A stretch of DNA of 12,429 nucleotides from Candidatus Pacearchaeota archaeon (GCA_016186375.1 JACPLS010000003.1:1-12429), one strand, 5' to 3'; numbered from the stretch's first letter, positions 4,851 to 9,788 are shown. Notes: generated by a model from the letters alone, not told the origin. Translations and numbers: made by a program.

Positions 4851-4863
4851 AAGTTTTAAGAAA

Positions 4864-4880
4864 CGCTAAAAAGTTTAAGC
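4864..4880. repeat. Family B dyad, inverted copy B4
   Basis: Read on the minus strand it is GCTTAAACTTTTTAGCG, 15 of 17 identical to B3. It lies between the 3' end of the 76-aa gene and repeat A4, with no promoter nearby, so like B1 it may mark a boundary. Confidence 0.5.
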
Positions 4881-4891
4881 TTAATTTACTA

Positions 4892-5122
4892 TTATTTTAA
4901 TTGAAATGGATTTTGTTTGTCTCTCTGTAATAATTCATCTTCAAGAGCTAAAATATGAAGAGATTCATTAATAAAACCTATGCTTAGAAGAAAAGTGGAT
5001 GTGAGGGTTCGGTCTTTTCTATGGTATTCGAGGGCTTCTCTAAGAAGATTAGAATCTATACCTTGAAAAATATGTCTATAACTCTTATATTCTCGAGAAA
5101 TTTGATAATTGTATAGATTCAT
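4892..5122 (-). CDS. Uncharacterised helical protein, second gene of pair
   Basis: This protein of about 76 aa starts MNLYNYQISREYKSYRHIF and is otherwise helical (NLLREALEYHRKDRTLTSTF, then LLSIGFINESLHILALEDEL). No family is recognised. The open frame extends to a GTG at 5200, but that start would overlap the zinc-ribbon gene by 53 nt, so ATG 5122, which lies 25 nt after that gene's stop, is preferred. The two may be a two-gene operon. Alternatively a frameshift could have split one longer protein, since the frames overlap without interruption. The gene ends next to dyad B4 and repeat A4. Confidence 0.55.
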   Translation of the reverse strand: MNLYNYQISREYKSYRHIFQGIDSNLLREALEYHRKDRTLTSTFLLSIGFINESLHILALEDELLQRDKQNPFQLK

Positions 5123-5147
5123 TTTGGGTTTATTAAAATTTATTTTA

Positions 5148-5324
5148 TTAATTTCTGAAATCTTTTGTTTCGTAGGCAATTTCTGCAATGCAGTTTGCAC
5201 ATAGATTGAGAGAAGTATTTTTCATTGACATTTCCATACTTTTTAGACAGATTCCCTTAAGATTTTTATGACATCGATGACAAAAAATATCATCAGAGTG
5301 CCAAAGTGATCCGTAAATAGTCAT
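5148..5324 (-). CDS. 58-aa CxxC...CxxC zinc-ribbon-like protein
   Basis: This short gene starts at ATG 5324 and ends at TAA 5150-5148. The product starts MTIYGSLWHSDDIFCHRCHK and holds two knuckles, Cys15-x2-Cys18 and Cys42-x2-Cys45 (LCANC), with a lone Cys26 between them. This is a likely single zinc ribbon. The start lies 20 nt after the predicted transcript start, with a purine-rich AGAGGA just upstream. It is followed by the 76-aa gene in another frame. The zinc-binding role is inferred from the cysteine spacing; partner and function are unknown. Confidence 0.72.
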   Translation of the reverse strand: MTIYGSLWHSDDIFCHRCHKNLKGICLKSMEMSMKNTSLNLCANCIAEIAYETKDFRN

Positions 5325-5365
5325 TTATATTTTCCTCTTTTGAATTCGTGAAAAAAAGAAAGAGA

Positions 5366-5374
5366 GTTTATAAA
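5366..5374 (-). promoter_or_regulatory. TATA promoter of the zinc-ribbon gene
   Basis: The minus strand reads ACTTTATAAAC, centred near 5370. RNA would start near 5344, leaving a leader of about 20 nt with an AGAGGA ribosome-binding-like stretch before ATG 5324. Confidence 0.5.
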
Positions 5375-5403
5375 GTTTTATGTATATTTGGGAAATTAAT
5401 AAA

Positions 5404-5781
5404 TCAATCTGGAGGAAAAAGAGCTAAGTGTTGTTCAATGTAATCTCTTACTTCTGCTGGAGTTTGAGTAAGAGGGTATTGTTGTAATATTTCACGCATT
5501 TCTTGTCTCTGAATTGCTCTTATTTGCCTTCTGTGTTGGGCGATTATGGTTCTGTTATATGAAGAATGATCACGATGTGAAGGATGATGAATTTTATTAA
5601 AATCTTTATCATTACAATTAGGAAATTTGGCTAACAGAGTCTCTGAAGGAGGTGAATATTTGACTAACGAACCATTATGAATATAAAGAGGTTGGTCACT
5701 TGAAAATAAAGTTAATTCTGTTTGTACGGGTTCTCTGAACGTTCCTTCTCTGATAGATACTTCTATCTGTTTTGGAGTCAT
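5404..5781 (-). CDS. Uncharacterised 125-aa protein
   Basis: The product is not recognised. The N-terminal half looks beta-rich (QTELTLFSSDQPLYIHNGSL), followed by a His-rich stretch (KIHHPSHRDHSSYN, residues about 63-76). A basic helical region (QHRRQIRAIQRQEMREILQQ) and a C-terminal helix (PAEVRDYIEQHLALFPPD) complete it. The clustered His residues might bind metal, but no known motif is matched. There is no signal peptide. The ATG at 5781 lies 26 nt after the TATA box at 5802-5814, so it is probably leaderless and monocistronic. Confidence 0.65.
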   Translation of the reverse strand: MTPKQIEVSIREGTFREPVQTELTLFSSDQPLYIHNGSLVKYSPPSETLLAKFPNCNDKDFNKIHHPSHRDHSSYNRTIIAQHRRQIRAIQRQEMREILQQYPLTQTPAEVRDYIEQHLALFPPD

Positions 5782-5801
5782 AAAATTAGAAAAAATCTTT
5801 A

Positions 5802-5814
5802 ATTATTTAAATTC
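5802..5814 (-). promoter_or_regulatory. TATA promoter of the 125-aa gene
   Basis: The minus strand reads AATTTAAATAATT, centred 26 nt before ATG 5781, predicting a leaderless message. Confidence 0.55.
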
Positions 5815-5836
5815 TGTGTTAAAAATCTAGGAAAAA

Positions 5837-6001
5837 TTACTTTCTTCTAGAATAATTCCTAACAAGCTTCCCGACTCCTACGAACAACCATGCTAAAGCG
5901 ATAAGCCAAGCCGAAAGAACGGCTCCTACGTTAACTCCGATTAGTGGTAGAAGCAATAGAACTCCGACAAGAGTAACGAGCCAAGCGGTTAATTTTGCCA
6001 T
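5837..6001 (-). CDS. 54-aa small integral membrane protein
   Basis: The product starts MAKLTAWLVTLVGVLLLLPL and continues IGVNVGAVLSAWLIALAWLF before a basic end (KLVRNYSRRK). Two hydrophobic helices (about residues 6-22 and 28-44) are joined by a short loop; the positive C-terminus probably faces the cytoplasm. Small two-helix proteins of this kind recur in DPANN genomes, but no function is known to me. Unlike nearly all other genes here it has a strong Shine-Dalgarno sequence, GGAGG, 6 nt before the ATG, suggesting high expression. Its GC content is clearly higher than its neighbours'. Confidence 0.8.
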   Translation of the reverse strand: MAKLTAWLVTLVGVLLLLPLIGVNVGAVLSAWLIALAWLFVGVGKLVRNYSRRK

Positions 6002-6007
6002 ATTTTA

Positions 6008-6012
6008 CCTCC
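6008..6012 (-). promoter_or_regulatory. Strong Shine-Dalgarno site
   Basis: GGAGG on the minus strand lies 6 nt before ATG 6001. It is the only strong ribosome binding site seen in the window and fixes the start of the 54-aa protein. Confidence 0.75.
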
Positions 6013-6050
6013 TTTCAAAATCAAAAATACTTATAATATTAAGAAAGATG

Positions 6051-6060
6051 TATTTAAATA
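6051..6060 (-). promoter_or_regulatory. TATA promoter of the 54-aa membrane protein
   Basis: The palindromic GTATTTAAATAC, preceded on the minus strand by AAAGAAAAG, would start RNA near 6030. That leaves a leader of about 29 nt carrying the GGAGG site. Confidence 0.55.
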
Positions 6061-6132
6061 CCTTTTCTTTTTTTAAAAAGTTTTAAAATAAAATAAGTGA
6101 AGGACATGAAGAATTTTCGGATTGAAAAGGAA

Positions 6133-6212
6133 GAGATAACCCATGAAGAAGAGGTTTAATCTGTGCATAAAGAACAGCGAGATTAAACGTCTTCTCCTGG
6201 GAAAAAGAGGCG
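6133..6212 (-). ncRNA. Candidate structured non-coding RNA
   Basis: A long interrupted stem is visible. CCCA (6140-6143) pairs with TGGG (6198-6201), GAAGA (6145-6149) with TCTTC (6190-6194), and GTTTAATCT (6154-6162) with AGATTAAAC (6180-6188), around a loop of about 17 nt. That is 18 pairs in 62 nt. A textbook archaeal promoter, AAAAAGTTTATATATAA, lies on the minus strand at 6233-6248 and would start RNA near 6212, just before the structure. A pyrimidine-rich stretch follows it. No C/D or H/ACA box pattern is clear. It could instead be a 5' leader element of the 54-aa gene. Confidence 0.4.
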
Positions 6213-6232
6213 ATAGTATATTATAGTATAGG

Positions 6233-6243
6233 TTATATATAAA
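6233..6243 (-). promoter_or_regulatory. Strong TATA promoter without a coding gene
   Basis: TTTATATATAA on the minus strand follows the BRE-like AACAAAAAG. The predicted start is near 6212. No open frame of credible length begins there, which supports an RNA product. The near-symmetric core could also fire on the plus strand. Confidence 0.55.
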
Positions 6244-6294
6244 CTTTTTGTTTTTGAAAAATGTGAGATTTTAGAGACTAAAGGTGAATTTTGT

Positions 6295-6309
6295 CCTATC
6301 GACGATAGG
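6295..6309. repeat. Perfect 15-nt palindrome
   Basis: CCTATCG-A-CGATAGG is a perfect inverted repeat with a 1-nt centre, in an otherwise AT-rich non-coding stretch next to the CTGTTT array. It is too tight to be a good RNA hairpin and more likely a protein binding site. Confidence 0.55.
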
Positions 6310-6310
6310 G

Positions 6311-6381
6311 GCTGTTTAAGGTTGTTTAAACAGCTGTTTGTTTACCTGTTTGGGGTGTTTAAATTATTTTTATAGCTGTTT
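6311..6381. repeat. CTGTTT/AAACAG motif array upstream of wHTH gene
   Basis: In 71 nt there are CTGTTT at 6312, 6334, 6346 and 6376, AAACAG at 6328, and TGTTTA variants in between. They include the perfect palindrome AAACAGCTGTTT (6328-6339) and a GCTGTTTAA/TTAAACAGC inverted repeat (6311-6334). The array lies 65-135 nt upstream of the TATA box at 6446. The rest of the non-coding stretch 6002-6477 holds the palindrome at 6295, the RNA candidate and the promoters; nothing else is seen in it. Confidence 0.7.
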
Positions 6382-6445
6382 ATTGAGTTAAAACGAAATA
6401 AATAATTTAAATAGGAGATGGTGTTATTAGACCTTAAAAACGCAA

Positions 6446-6456
6446 TATTTATAAAC
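6446..6456 (+). promoter_or_regulatory. TATA box setting the start of the 219-aa wHTH gene
   Basis: TATTTATAAAC after the BRE-like AAAAACGCAA is centred 26-27 nt before ATG 6478. This supports a leaderless start there rather than at the upstream ATG 6418. Confidence 0.65.
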
Positions 6457-6477
6457 TATAAGAGTTGTAGTAGATTT

Positions 6478-7137
6478 ATGTTTGAATGGATTTTTGGAAA
6501 TAGGAATAAGAAATTAGAAGAAAAAACTCAAGAAGGCTTTAATTCTGTTAAAAAAGATATTGATGTTGTTGGAAAGTGGATCAAACACCTTGATGGCGCT
6601 GATAAACAGCTGTTGGATCAAGTAAATGAATTAAAAATGGAGCTAACGACGATAAAAGATGCGATAGCCTCCCTTCAGGAAGGAATATTCTTGGTAAGTG
6701 AAAGTGTAAAAAACAAACAGCTGTTTGAAAAAACGCCTGTTTATGCTAAACAAACAGCTGTTGAAGGTATTGAAAAAGCTGTTCAAACAGCTGTTCAAAC
6801 AGGCAATTTTTACGGAATTTTAAAAGGATTAAGCGCTAATGAAAGATTGGTAATTTTTACAATTGCAAATAGCGAAATGAAATTAAGTTATGAGGATTTA
6901 GCACTTGTATTAGGAAAAGAGAGATCTACAATACGGGGACAAATAAATTCAATAAAACAGAAAAGTGAAGGTTTGATTGAAGAAATAAGTGAAAAAAATG
7001 GGAAAAAGAGAGTTTATATTCCTGAGCTTATTAGAGAAAAACTTGTAAAATATGCGAAAGTGAGAGTTGGAAAGAATAAGAAGGTTCGTGTTAATAATGA
7101 AAATGGAAATGAAATTGATGAAAAAGATGAAAAGTGA
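6478..7137 (+). CDS. Coiled-coil/winged-helix DNA-binding protein, AAACAG type
   Basis: The product is about 219 aa from ATG 6478. That start is chosen because a TATA box lies 26-27 nt upstream and because MFEWIFGNRNKK begins a clean domain; ATG 6418 would add 20 poorly conserved-looking residues. Residues about 10-78 form a long helix/coiled coil (FNSVKKDIDVVGKWIKHLD, then KQLLDQVNELKMELTTIKDA). Residues 79-112 are a linker. Residues about 117-180 form a winged helix (LSANERLVIFTI, LSYEDLALVLG, ERSTIRGQINSIK), and the tail is Lys/Asn-rich. It is probably an oligomeric DNA-binding protein. The linker and part of the coil are encoded by DNA packed with AAACAG/CTGTTT motifs, also present upstream. 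It shares its layout with the convergent 254-aa gene. Confidence 0.8.
   Translation: MFEWIFGNRNKKLEEKTQEGFNSVKKDIDVVGKWIKHLDGADKQLLDQVNELKMELTTIKDAIASLQEGIFLVSESVKNKQLFEKTPVYAKQTAVEGIEKAVQTAVQTGNFYGILKGLSANERLVIFTIANSEMKLSYEDLALVLGKERSTIRGQINSIKQKSEGLIEEISEKNGKKRVYIPELIREKLVKYAKVRVGKNKKVRVNNENGNEIDEKDEK
6604..6802. repeat. AAACAGCTGTTT motifs inside the coding sequence
   Basis: AAACAG occurs at 6604, 6715, 6752, 6785 and 6797. CTGTT[TGC] occurs at 6610, 6721, 6737, 6758, 6779 and 6791. Several join into the palindrome CAAACAGCTGTTTG (6714-6727). The copies at 6604 and 6715 are read as Lys-Gln-Leu; those at 6752 and 6785 are read one frame over, as Gln-Thr-Ala-Val. The conserved unit is therefore DNA. 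Confidence 0.8.
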
Positions 7138-7138
7138 G
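7120..7138. repeat. 19-nt exact repeat, copy at the gene's 3' end
   Basis: The 19 nt at 7120-7138 (ending GATGAAAAGTGAG) span the stop codon of the 219-aa gene. They recur exactly at 7265-7283, and both copies are followed by a TTG(T/C)AATAATG block, suggesting a partial duplication of the gene's end. Confidence 0.6.
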
Positions 7139-7461
7139 AGTTGTAATAATGTAATGAAATTGAAAAAATATGTAAAAGAGAGTTATTTAATTTGGATTTT
7201 TAATTTTTATTGGAATAGGTAAAAAGCGAGAATTAGAAAAAATAATAATTAAAAAATTATTAAAGAAAAAGATGAAAAGTGAGGAAAAATTGCAATAATG
7301 AAACAATTTTTCTGATGAGAATAATTAAGGAGAATTAGCTTAAAATTGCTTAATGGGGTTTATGGATGCTGAATTAGAGCTTTTTAGAAAATTAGTTATT
7401 TAGCATGTGCTTTATATTGGAGATTTTCGTTTAACCGATTTTCTTATAATTTAGTTATTTA
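7138..7461. other. AT-rich convergent intergenic region
   Basis: These 324 nt separate two convergent genes and are very AT-rich and A-skewed on the plus strand. They contain the second copy of the 19-nt repeat (7265-7283). No credible gene, promoter pair or RNA is seen. The region looks like a decayed 3' end of the 219-aa gene or simple spacer. Confidence 0.6.
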
Positions 7462-8226
7462 TTAAATTTCACGGAGCATTTGAATAGCCTCTAGAGAGGC
7501 TATTTTTTTTAAATCGGGGTTTATTCCGAGGATAATTTTCTTATTGTTTTCTTTAGTTTTTATGATCGGAATTCCCTTTGATATGAGTTTTCTTATATAG
7601 TCTCTAATTGAGATCTCTGATAAATTGAGTGTTTGGGCTAGAATTTGGTAATCTGGTAGAAGTCCTTTTTCTTCTAATTGGTAAATAGATGTAAATATAG
7701 TCATTTCTTGTAGTGTAAGTTTTTTGAATTTAAAGCGAACTTCTTTCTTAATTGAGTCTAGGGAAGACAAAATTTCTGATATTTTATCAATAGATTCTAA
7801 AGTATCGTAGGATTTGGGAATTTTGTTTTGATTATTTTCTTCAATTCTGATGTGTTGGAATATGTGTTGGTTTGTTGGTTGGTTTGTTGGTTGGTTTGTT
7901 GGAACCCCTTCATTTCCTGTGGAAATCATATTATTTGGGTCTTTTAAGGCTTTTAAAGGCAATATAGAATGTTCGGTTAAATTATGTGTTGGAGTTTTCT
8001 GTTGGTTGGTTTGTTGGAATAAAGAATCTGTTGGAATATGTGTTGGTGATTGTGTTTGTTGTAATGATGGTTTTTTGGTTTGTTGGTATGATTGAGAGTT
8101 TGAGGATTGTTCATAAGATAATTTTTTTAATTCGAGAAGTTCTGATGAAATTAAAGCGATACTTTCTTTTAGCGAGGATATGTCATCTTTAACTTTTTGA
8201 AAAGCTTCTTTTATTTGGTCGACCAT
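7462..8226 (-). CDS. Coiled-coil/winged-helix DNA-binding protein, CCAACA type
   Basis: The 254-aa product has three parts. Residues 1-38 form an amphipathic coiled coil (VDQIKEAFQKVKDDISSLK, then ESIALISSELLELKKL). Residues about 40-135 are a Gln/Thr/Asn/Pro-rich linker with PTNQ repeated three times. Residues about 165-235 form a winged helix (FKKLTLQEMTIFTSIYQLEE, then QILAQTLNLSEISIRDYIRKL and a KTKENNKKIILGI wing), followed by a helical end. Similar proteins with TNQ-rich linkers are, from memory, recurrent in Woesearchaeota/Pacearchaeota; no function is established to my knowledge. The linker DNA carries at least 11 TGTTGG (CCAACA) words. ATG 8226 lies about 24-26 nt after a TATA box, so it is probably leaderless. 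Confidence 0.82.
   Translation of the reverse strand: MVDQIKEAFQKVKDDISSLKESIALISSELLELKKLSYEQSSNSQSYQQTKKPSLQQTQSPTHIPTDSLFQQTNQQKTPTHNLTEHSILPLKALKDPNNMISTGNEGVPTNQPTNQPTNQHIFQHIRIEENNQNKIPKSYDTLESIDKISEILSSLDSIKKEVRFKFKKLTLQEMTIFTSIYQLEEKGLLPDYQILAQTLNLSEISIRDYIRKLISKGIPIIKTKENNKKIILGINPDLKKIASLEAIQMLREI
7484..7510 (+). terminator. Hairpin plus T8 facing the plus strand
   Basis: ATAGCCTCT (7484-7492) and AGAGGCTAT (7495-7503) are perfect inverted repeats followed by eight T (7503-7510). On the plus strand this would end transcription arriving from the 219-aa gene. It lies inside the last codons of the 254-aa minus-strand gene, encoding Ile-Ala-Ser-Leu-Glu-Ala-Ile. Confidence 0.5.
7853..8086. 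repeat. CCAACAAACCAA iteron-like array inside the coding sequence
   Basis: TGTTGG (minus: CCAACA) occurs at 7853, 7865, 7873, 7885, 7897, 7987, 8000, 8012, 8029, 8041 and 8081, often 12 nt apart. TTGGTTTGTTGG occurs in tandem at 7879-7902 and singly at 8006 and 8075. The 19-nt word starting TGTTGGAATATGTGTTGG is exact at 7853 and 8029. Array copies at 7879-7902 read as Pro-Thr-Asn-Gln; those at 8006 and 8075 read in another frame as Gln-Gln-Thr. Confidence 0.85.
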
Positions 8227-8242
8227 ATTTTTATAAGTAAAG

Positions 8243-8256
8243 TGAAATATAAAAAG
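8243..8256 (-). promoter_or_regulatory. TATA promoter of the 254-aa wHTH gene
   Basis: The minus strand reads CCTTTTTATATTTC, centred about 24 nt before ATG 8226. It adjoins the opposing TATA box at 8258-8264, so the two divergent promoters probably compete. Confidence 0.6.
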
Positions 8257-8257
8257 G

Positions 8258-8264
8258 TTTATAT
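8258..8264 (+). promoter_or_regulatory. TATA promoter of the 103-aa plus-strand gene
   Basis: AAAAAGGTTTATATTG gives a BRE and TATA box centred exactly 26 nt before ATG 8287, predicting a leaderless message. Confidence 0.65.
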
Positions 8265-8286
8265 TGTTAAGAATTATAGATAGGAT

Positions 8287-8598
8287 ATGAAAAAAACAAG
8301 TTTAATTGGTTTGATTATCGAAGGAGCATTGGTAGGAATTGCTACTAAAATTGCTCAAGATAAAATTTATAGGATGATAGGAGAAGCAACAGAGAGGGTT
8401 TTTTTTATGCCGGGAATCGCTGGTACATGTGATAGTCCCCACTATAGAAAAAAATATTTTCTTAAGAATTGGTTGAAACAAACAGGTGATCTTTTTTATG
8501 ACTTTGTTGAAAGAAAGATTCCTCATCGTTATGTCCTTGAAGGGGAAGAAAGAGCTGAGAAAAAAGTTAGGATCAAAGGTTTAGACCTAGAATATTGA
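8287..8598 (+). CDS. Uncharacterised protein with N-terminal hydrophobic helix
   Basis: This 103-aa protein begins MKKTSLIGLIIEGALVGIAT, a short hydrophobic or amphipathic helix that may associate with the membrane but is too short and interrupted to be a clear transmembrane span. The rest is charged (YFLKNWLKQTGDLFYDFVER), with one Cys in AGTCDSPHY. No family is recognised. Its promoter overlaps that of the 254-aa wHTH gene in a 60-nt divergent region, so the two are probably co-regulated. ATG 8287 is supported by the TATA spacing. Confidence 0.65.
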   Translation: MKKTSLIGLIIEGALVGIATKIAQDKIYRMIGEATERVFFMPGIAGTCDSPHYRKKYFLKNWLKQTGDLFYDFVERKIPHRYVLEGEERAEKKVRIKGLDLEY

Positions 8599-8602
8599 AT
8601 AT

Positions 8603-8953
8603 TTATGAAATATAGGATGGAGAGGTTTGTTTTTTCAGAGTTTCAGTGGTTGGGATCTTAACTGTTTCTTGTAATGGTGTGTTGTTTTGGTATTTTTTAT
8701 AGGCTTGAAAAGCATCATTTGATAAGCGCCATCTTATTCGCTTGGAATAATCCTTTCCTTGGGGGTTTTTATTTATTGAGACTGTGAGGTTTTTTGTTTG
8801 AAGGTCTTTAAGAAGAGATTTTGTAAACTCTTCATCGCGAGCTATTTCTTTAGCAACGGAAACTGTGAAAGAGCTAGATGGCGATATGGTAAATAAGTAA
8901 TGGAGAATTTGCTCTGAAATCTTGTCTTTTTTTACTTTTGATATAGTTGGCAT
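8603..8953 (-). CDS. HTH protein of a DPANN-type conserved family
   Basis: This 116-aa protein has a helix-turn-helix made of KDKISEQILHYLFT, VAKEIARDEEF and TKSLLKDLQTKNL, then a wing ending in a distinctive SKRIRWRLSNDAFQAYKKY motif (about residues 70-88). A disordered Pro/Thr-rich tail follows. Proteins with the VKK-KI-EQILHYL start and RIRWRLS-AY ending recur, from memory, in Woesearchaeota-like genomes as stand-alone regulators. ATG 8953 lies about 25 nt after the TATA box at 8971-8984. It is divergent from the anchored protein at 8986, with only 32 nt between the starts, so it may regulate that gene. Confidence 0.72.
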   Translation of the reverse strand: MPTISKVKKDKISEQILHYLFTISPSSSFTVSVAKEIARDEEFTKSLLKDLQTKNLTVSINKNPQGKDYSKRIRWRLSNDAFQAYKKYQNNTPLQETVKIPTTETLKKQTSPSYIS

Positions 8954-8956
8954 AAA

Positions 8957-8964
8957 TATTTAAA
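8957..8964 (+). promoter_or_regulatory. TATA promoter for the anchored protein at 8986
   Basis: AATATTTAAATTG is centred about 26 nt before ATG 8986. Because it lies just upstream of the HTH gene's own start at 8953, the two leaderless divergent promoters interlock within 32 nt. Confidence 0.6.
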
Positions 8965-8970
8965 TTGAAC

Positions 8971-8984
8971 GAATTATTTAAAGG
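8971..8984 (-). promoter_or_regulatory. TATA promoter of the 116-aa HTH gene
   Basis: The minus strand reads CCTTTAAATAATTC, centred about 25 nt before ATG 8953. It lies between the opposing TATA box and the opposing start codon. Confidence 0.6.
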
Positions 8985-8985
8985 C

Positions 8986-9727
8986 ATGGGTTGGAATAGA
9001 TGGGTTGTATTGTTAGGCGGACTTATACTATTAATTATCATAATGGGTATATTCTGGATTAATATCGAAAAACCTAAATCTTCTGGATGCACATTTAGCT
9101 ATGAATGGAAGGAAAGGAAAAGAATTTAGTGATGTTACTTCCTATAACAGTTGTAATCTGTCTAATTATGTTGTTGGATATGAATGGATAAAGAATAATG
9201 TTCCTAAAGACGCCGTGATATTTACTTGGTGGGAAGAGGCCCACACTATACGGGCATTTGCTCAAAGAGAAGTCGTACTTTTTACTCCCTCTGAAGAATA
9301 TGCTCAAATATATACTCTTAATAATTATTCATTAAAAACTGGGGAGGAATATGTTTCAGATGGAAATATAAAAGAGCTCGCTTTAGCTTTCTCTACCCAT
9401 CTTCCTCAAGAAACTAAACAAATTATGAAAAAGAAAAATTCCGGATATATCTTTCTAAGTGATTCTGCGTATAAGTATGGTTGGGCTGTTTTGAAAGAGG
9501 GGGGAGTTTCATTTAAAGAGCCTGCTTTAAATTATTTTAGATGCTCTTCTAAAATAGGCGAAGAAGATTGTACTTGGAGTAATAAAAGTTGCTTTATTAA
9601 GCAAGAAGGTTCTTGCGGTTTAGATCATGAATCTTTTATGTATCACCTCTTAAAATTACATGAAATTGAAGGTTTTGAGAAAATTTACTCCGATCCATAT
9701 AGTGTCGTTTATAAAATAATAGAGTAA
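8986..9727 (+). CDS. Membrane-anchored extracytoplasmic protein, frameshifted
   Basis: ATG 8986 opens a frame with a clear N-terminal membrane anchor (VVLLGGLILLIIIMGIFWI) and runs on to SGCTFSYEWKERKRI before TAG 9127-9129. A second frame, open before and beyond this point, continues to TAA 9727. Joining them with one indel in the A/G-rich 9100-9127 stretch gives a protein of about 245 aa. The downstream part has NYVVGYEWIKNNVPKDAVIF followed by TWWEEAHTIRAFAQREVVLF. This resembles the extracytoplasmic soluble region of STT3/AglB- or YfhO-like glycosylation proteins, but without their transmembrane body. Six Cys residues fit an exported domain. Promoter spacing supports the 8986 start. Taken alone, the second frame could start at ATG 9101 (208 aa). 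Confidence 0.6.
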
Positions 9728-9763
9728 CTAATAATTTCTGAGTATTTTATAGTGAAAGTAAAG

Positions 9764-9773
9764 AAATATAAAC
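9764..9773 (+). promoter_or_regulatory. TATA promoter of the Lhr gene
   Basis: AAATATAAAC after the BRE-like AAAGTAAAG is centred near 9769. The usual 26-nt spacing points to ATG 9795, 6 nt after the first in-frame ATG at 9789, so the start is uncertain by two codons. Confidence 0.6.
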
Positions 9774-9788
9774 CTTAAGTATAGATGG

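Noticed and set aside
6075..6168. 31-aa hydrophobic open frame after the strong minus-strand promoter
   Set aside because: It starts inside the RNA stem-loop, has no ribosome binding site and no promoter at the leaderless distance, and reads as translated U-rich sequence.
6418..6477. Longer start (ATG 6418) for the 219-aa wHTH gene
   Set aside because: A good TATA box at 6446-6456 lies inside the extension and points to ATG 6478, where the recognisable domain begins.
7853..8086. CRISPR array or tandem minisatellite
   Set aside because: The unit is only 12 nt, spacers are not unique 30-40-mers, and the array lies inside a clear coding sequence with irregular gaps.
7850..8192. Two plus-strand open frames rich in Trp, Cys and Val opposite the repeat array
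   Set aside because: They are antisense readings of the TTGGTTTGTTGG array; the minus-strand gene has a promoter, a coiled coil and an HTH domain.
8302..9307. Minus-strand open frames at 8302-8526, 8874-9092 and 9095-9307
   Set aside because: They overlap better-supported genes, lack TATA boxes at the usual distance and encode low-complexity, Ser/Ile/Asn-rich peptides.
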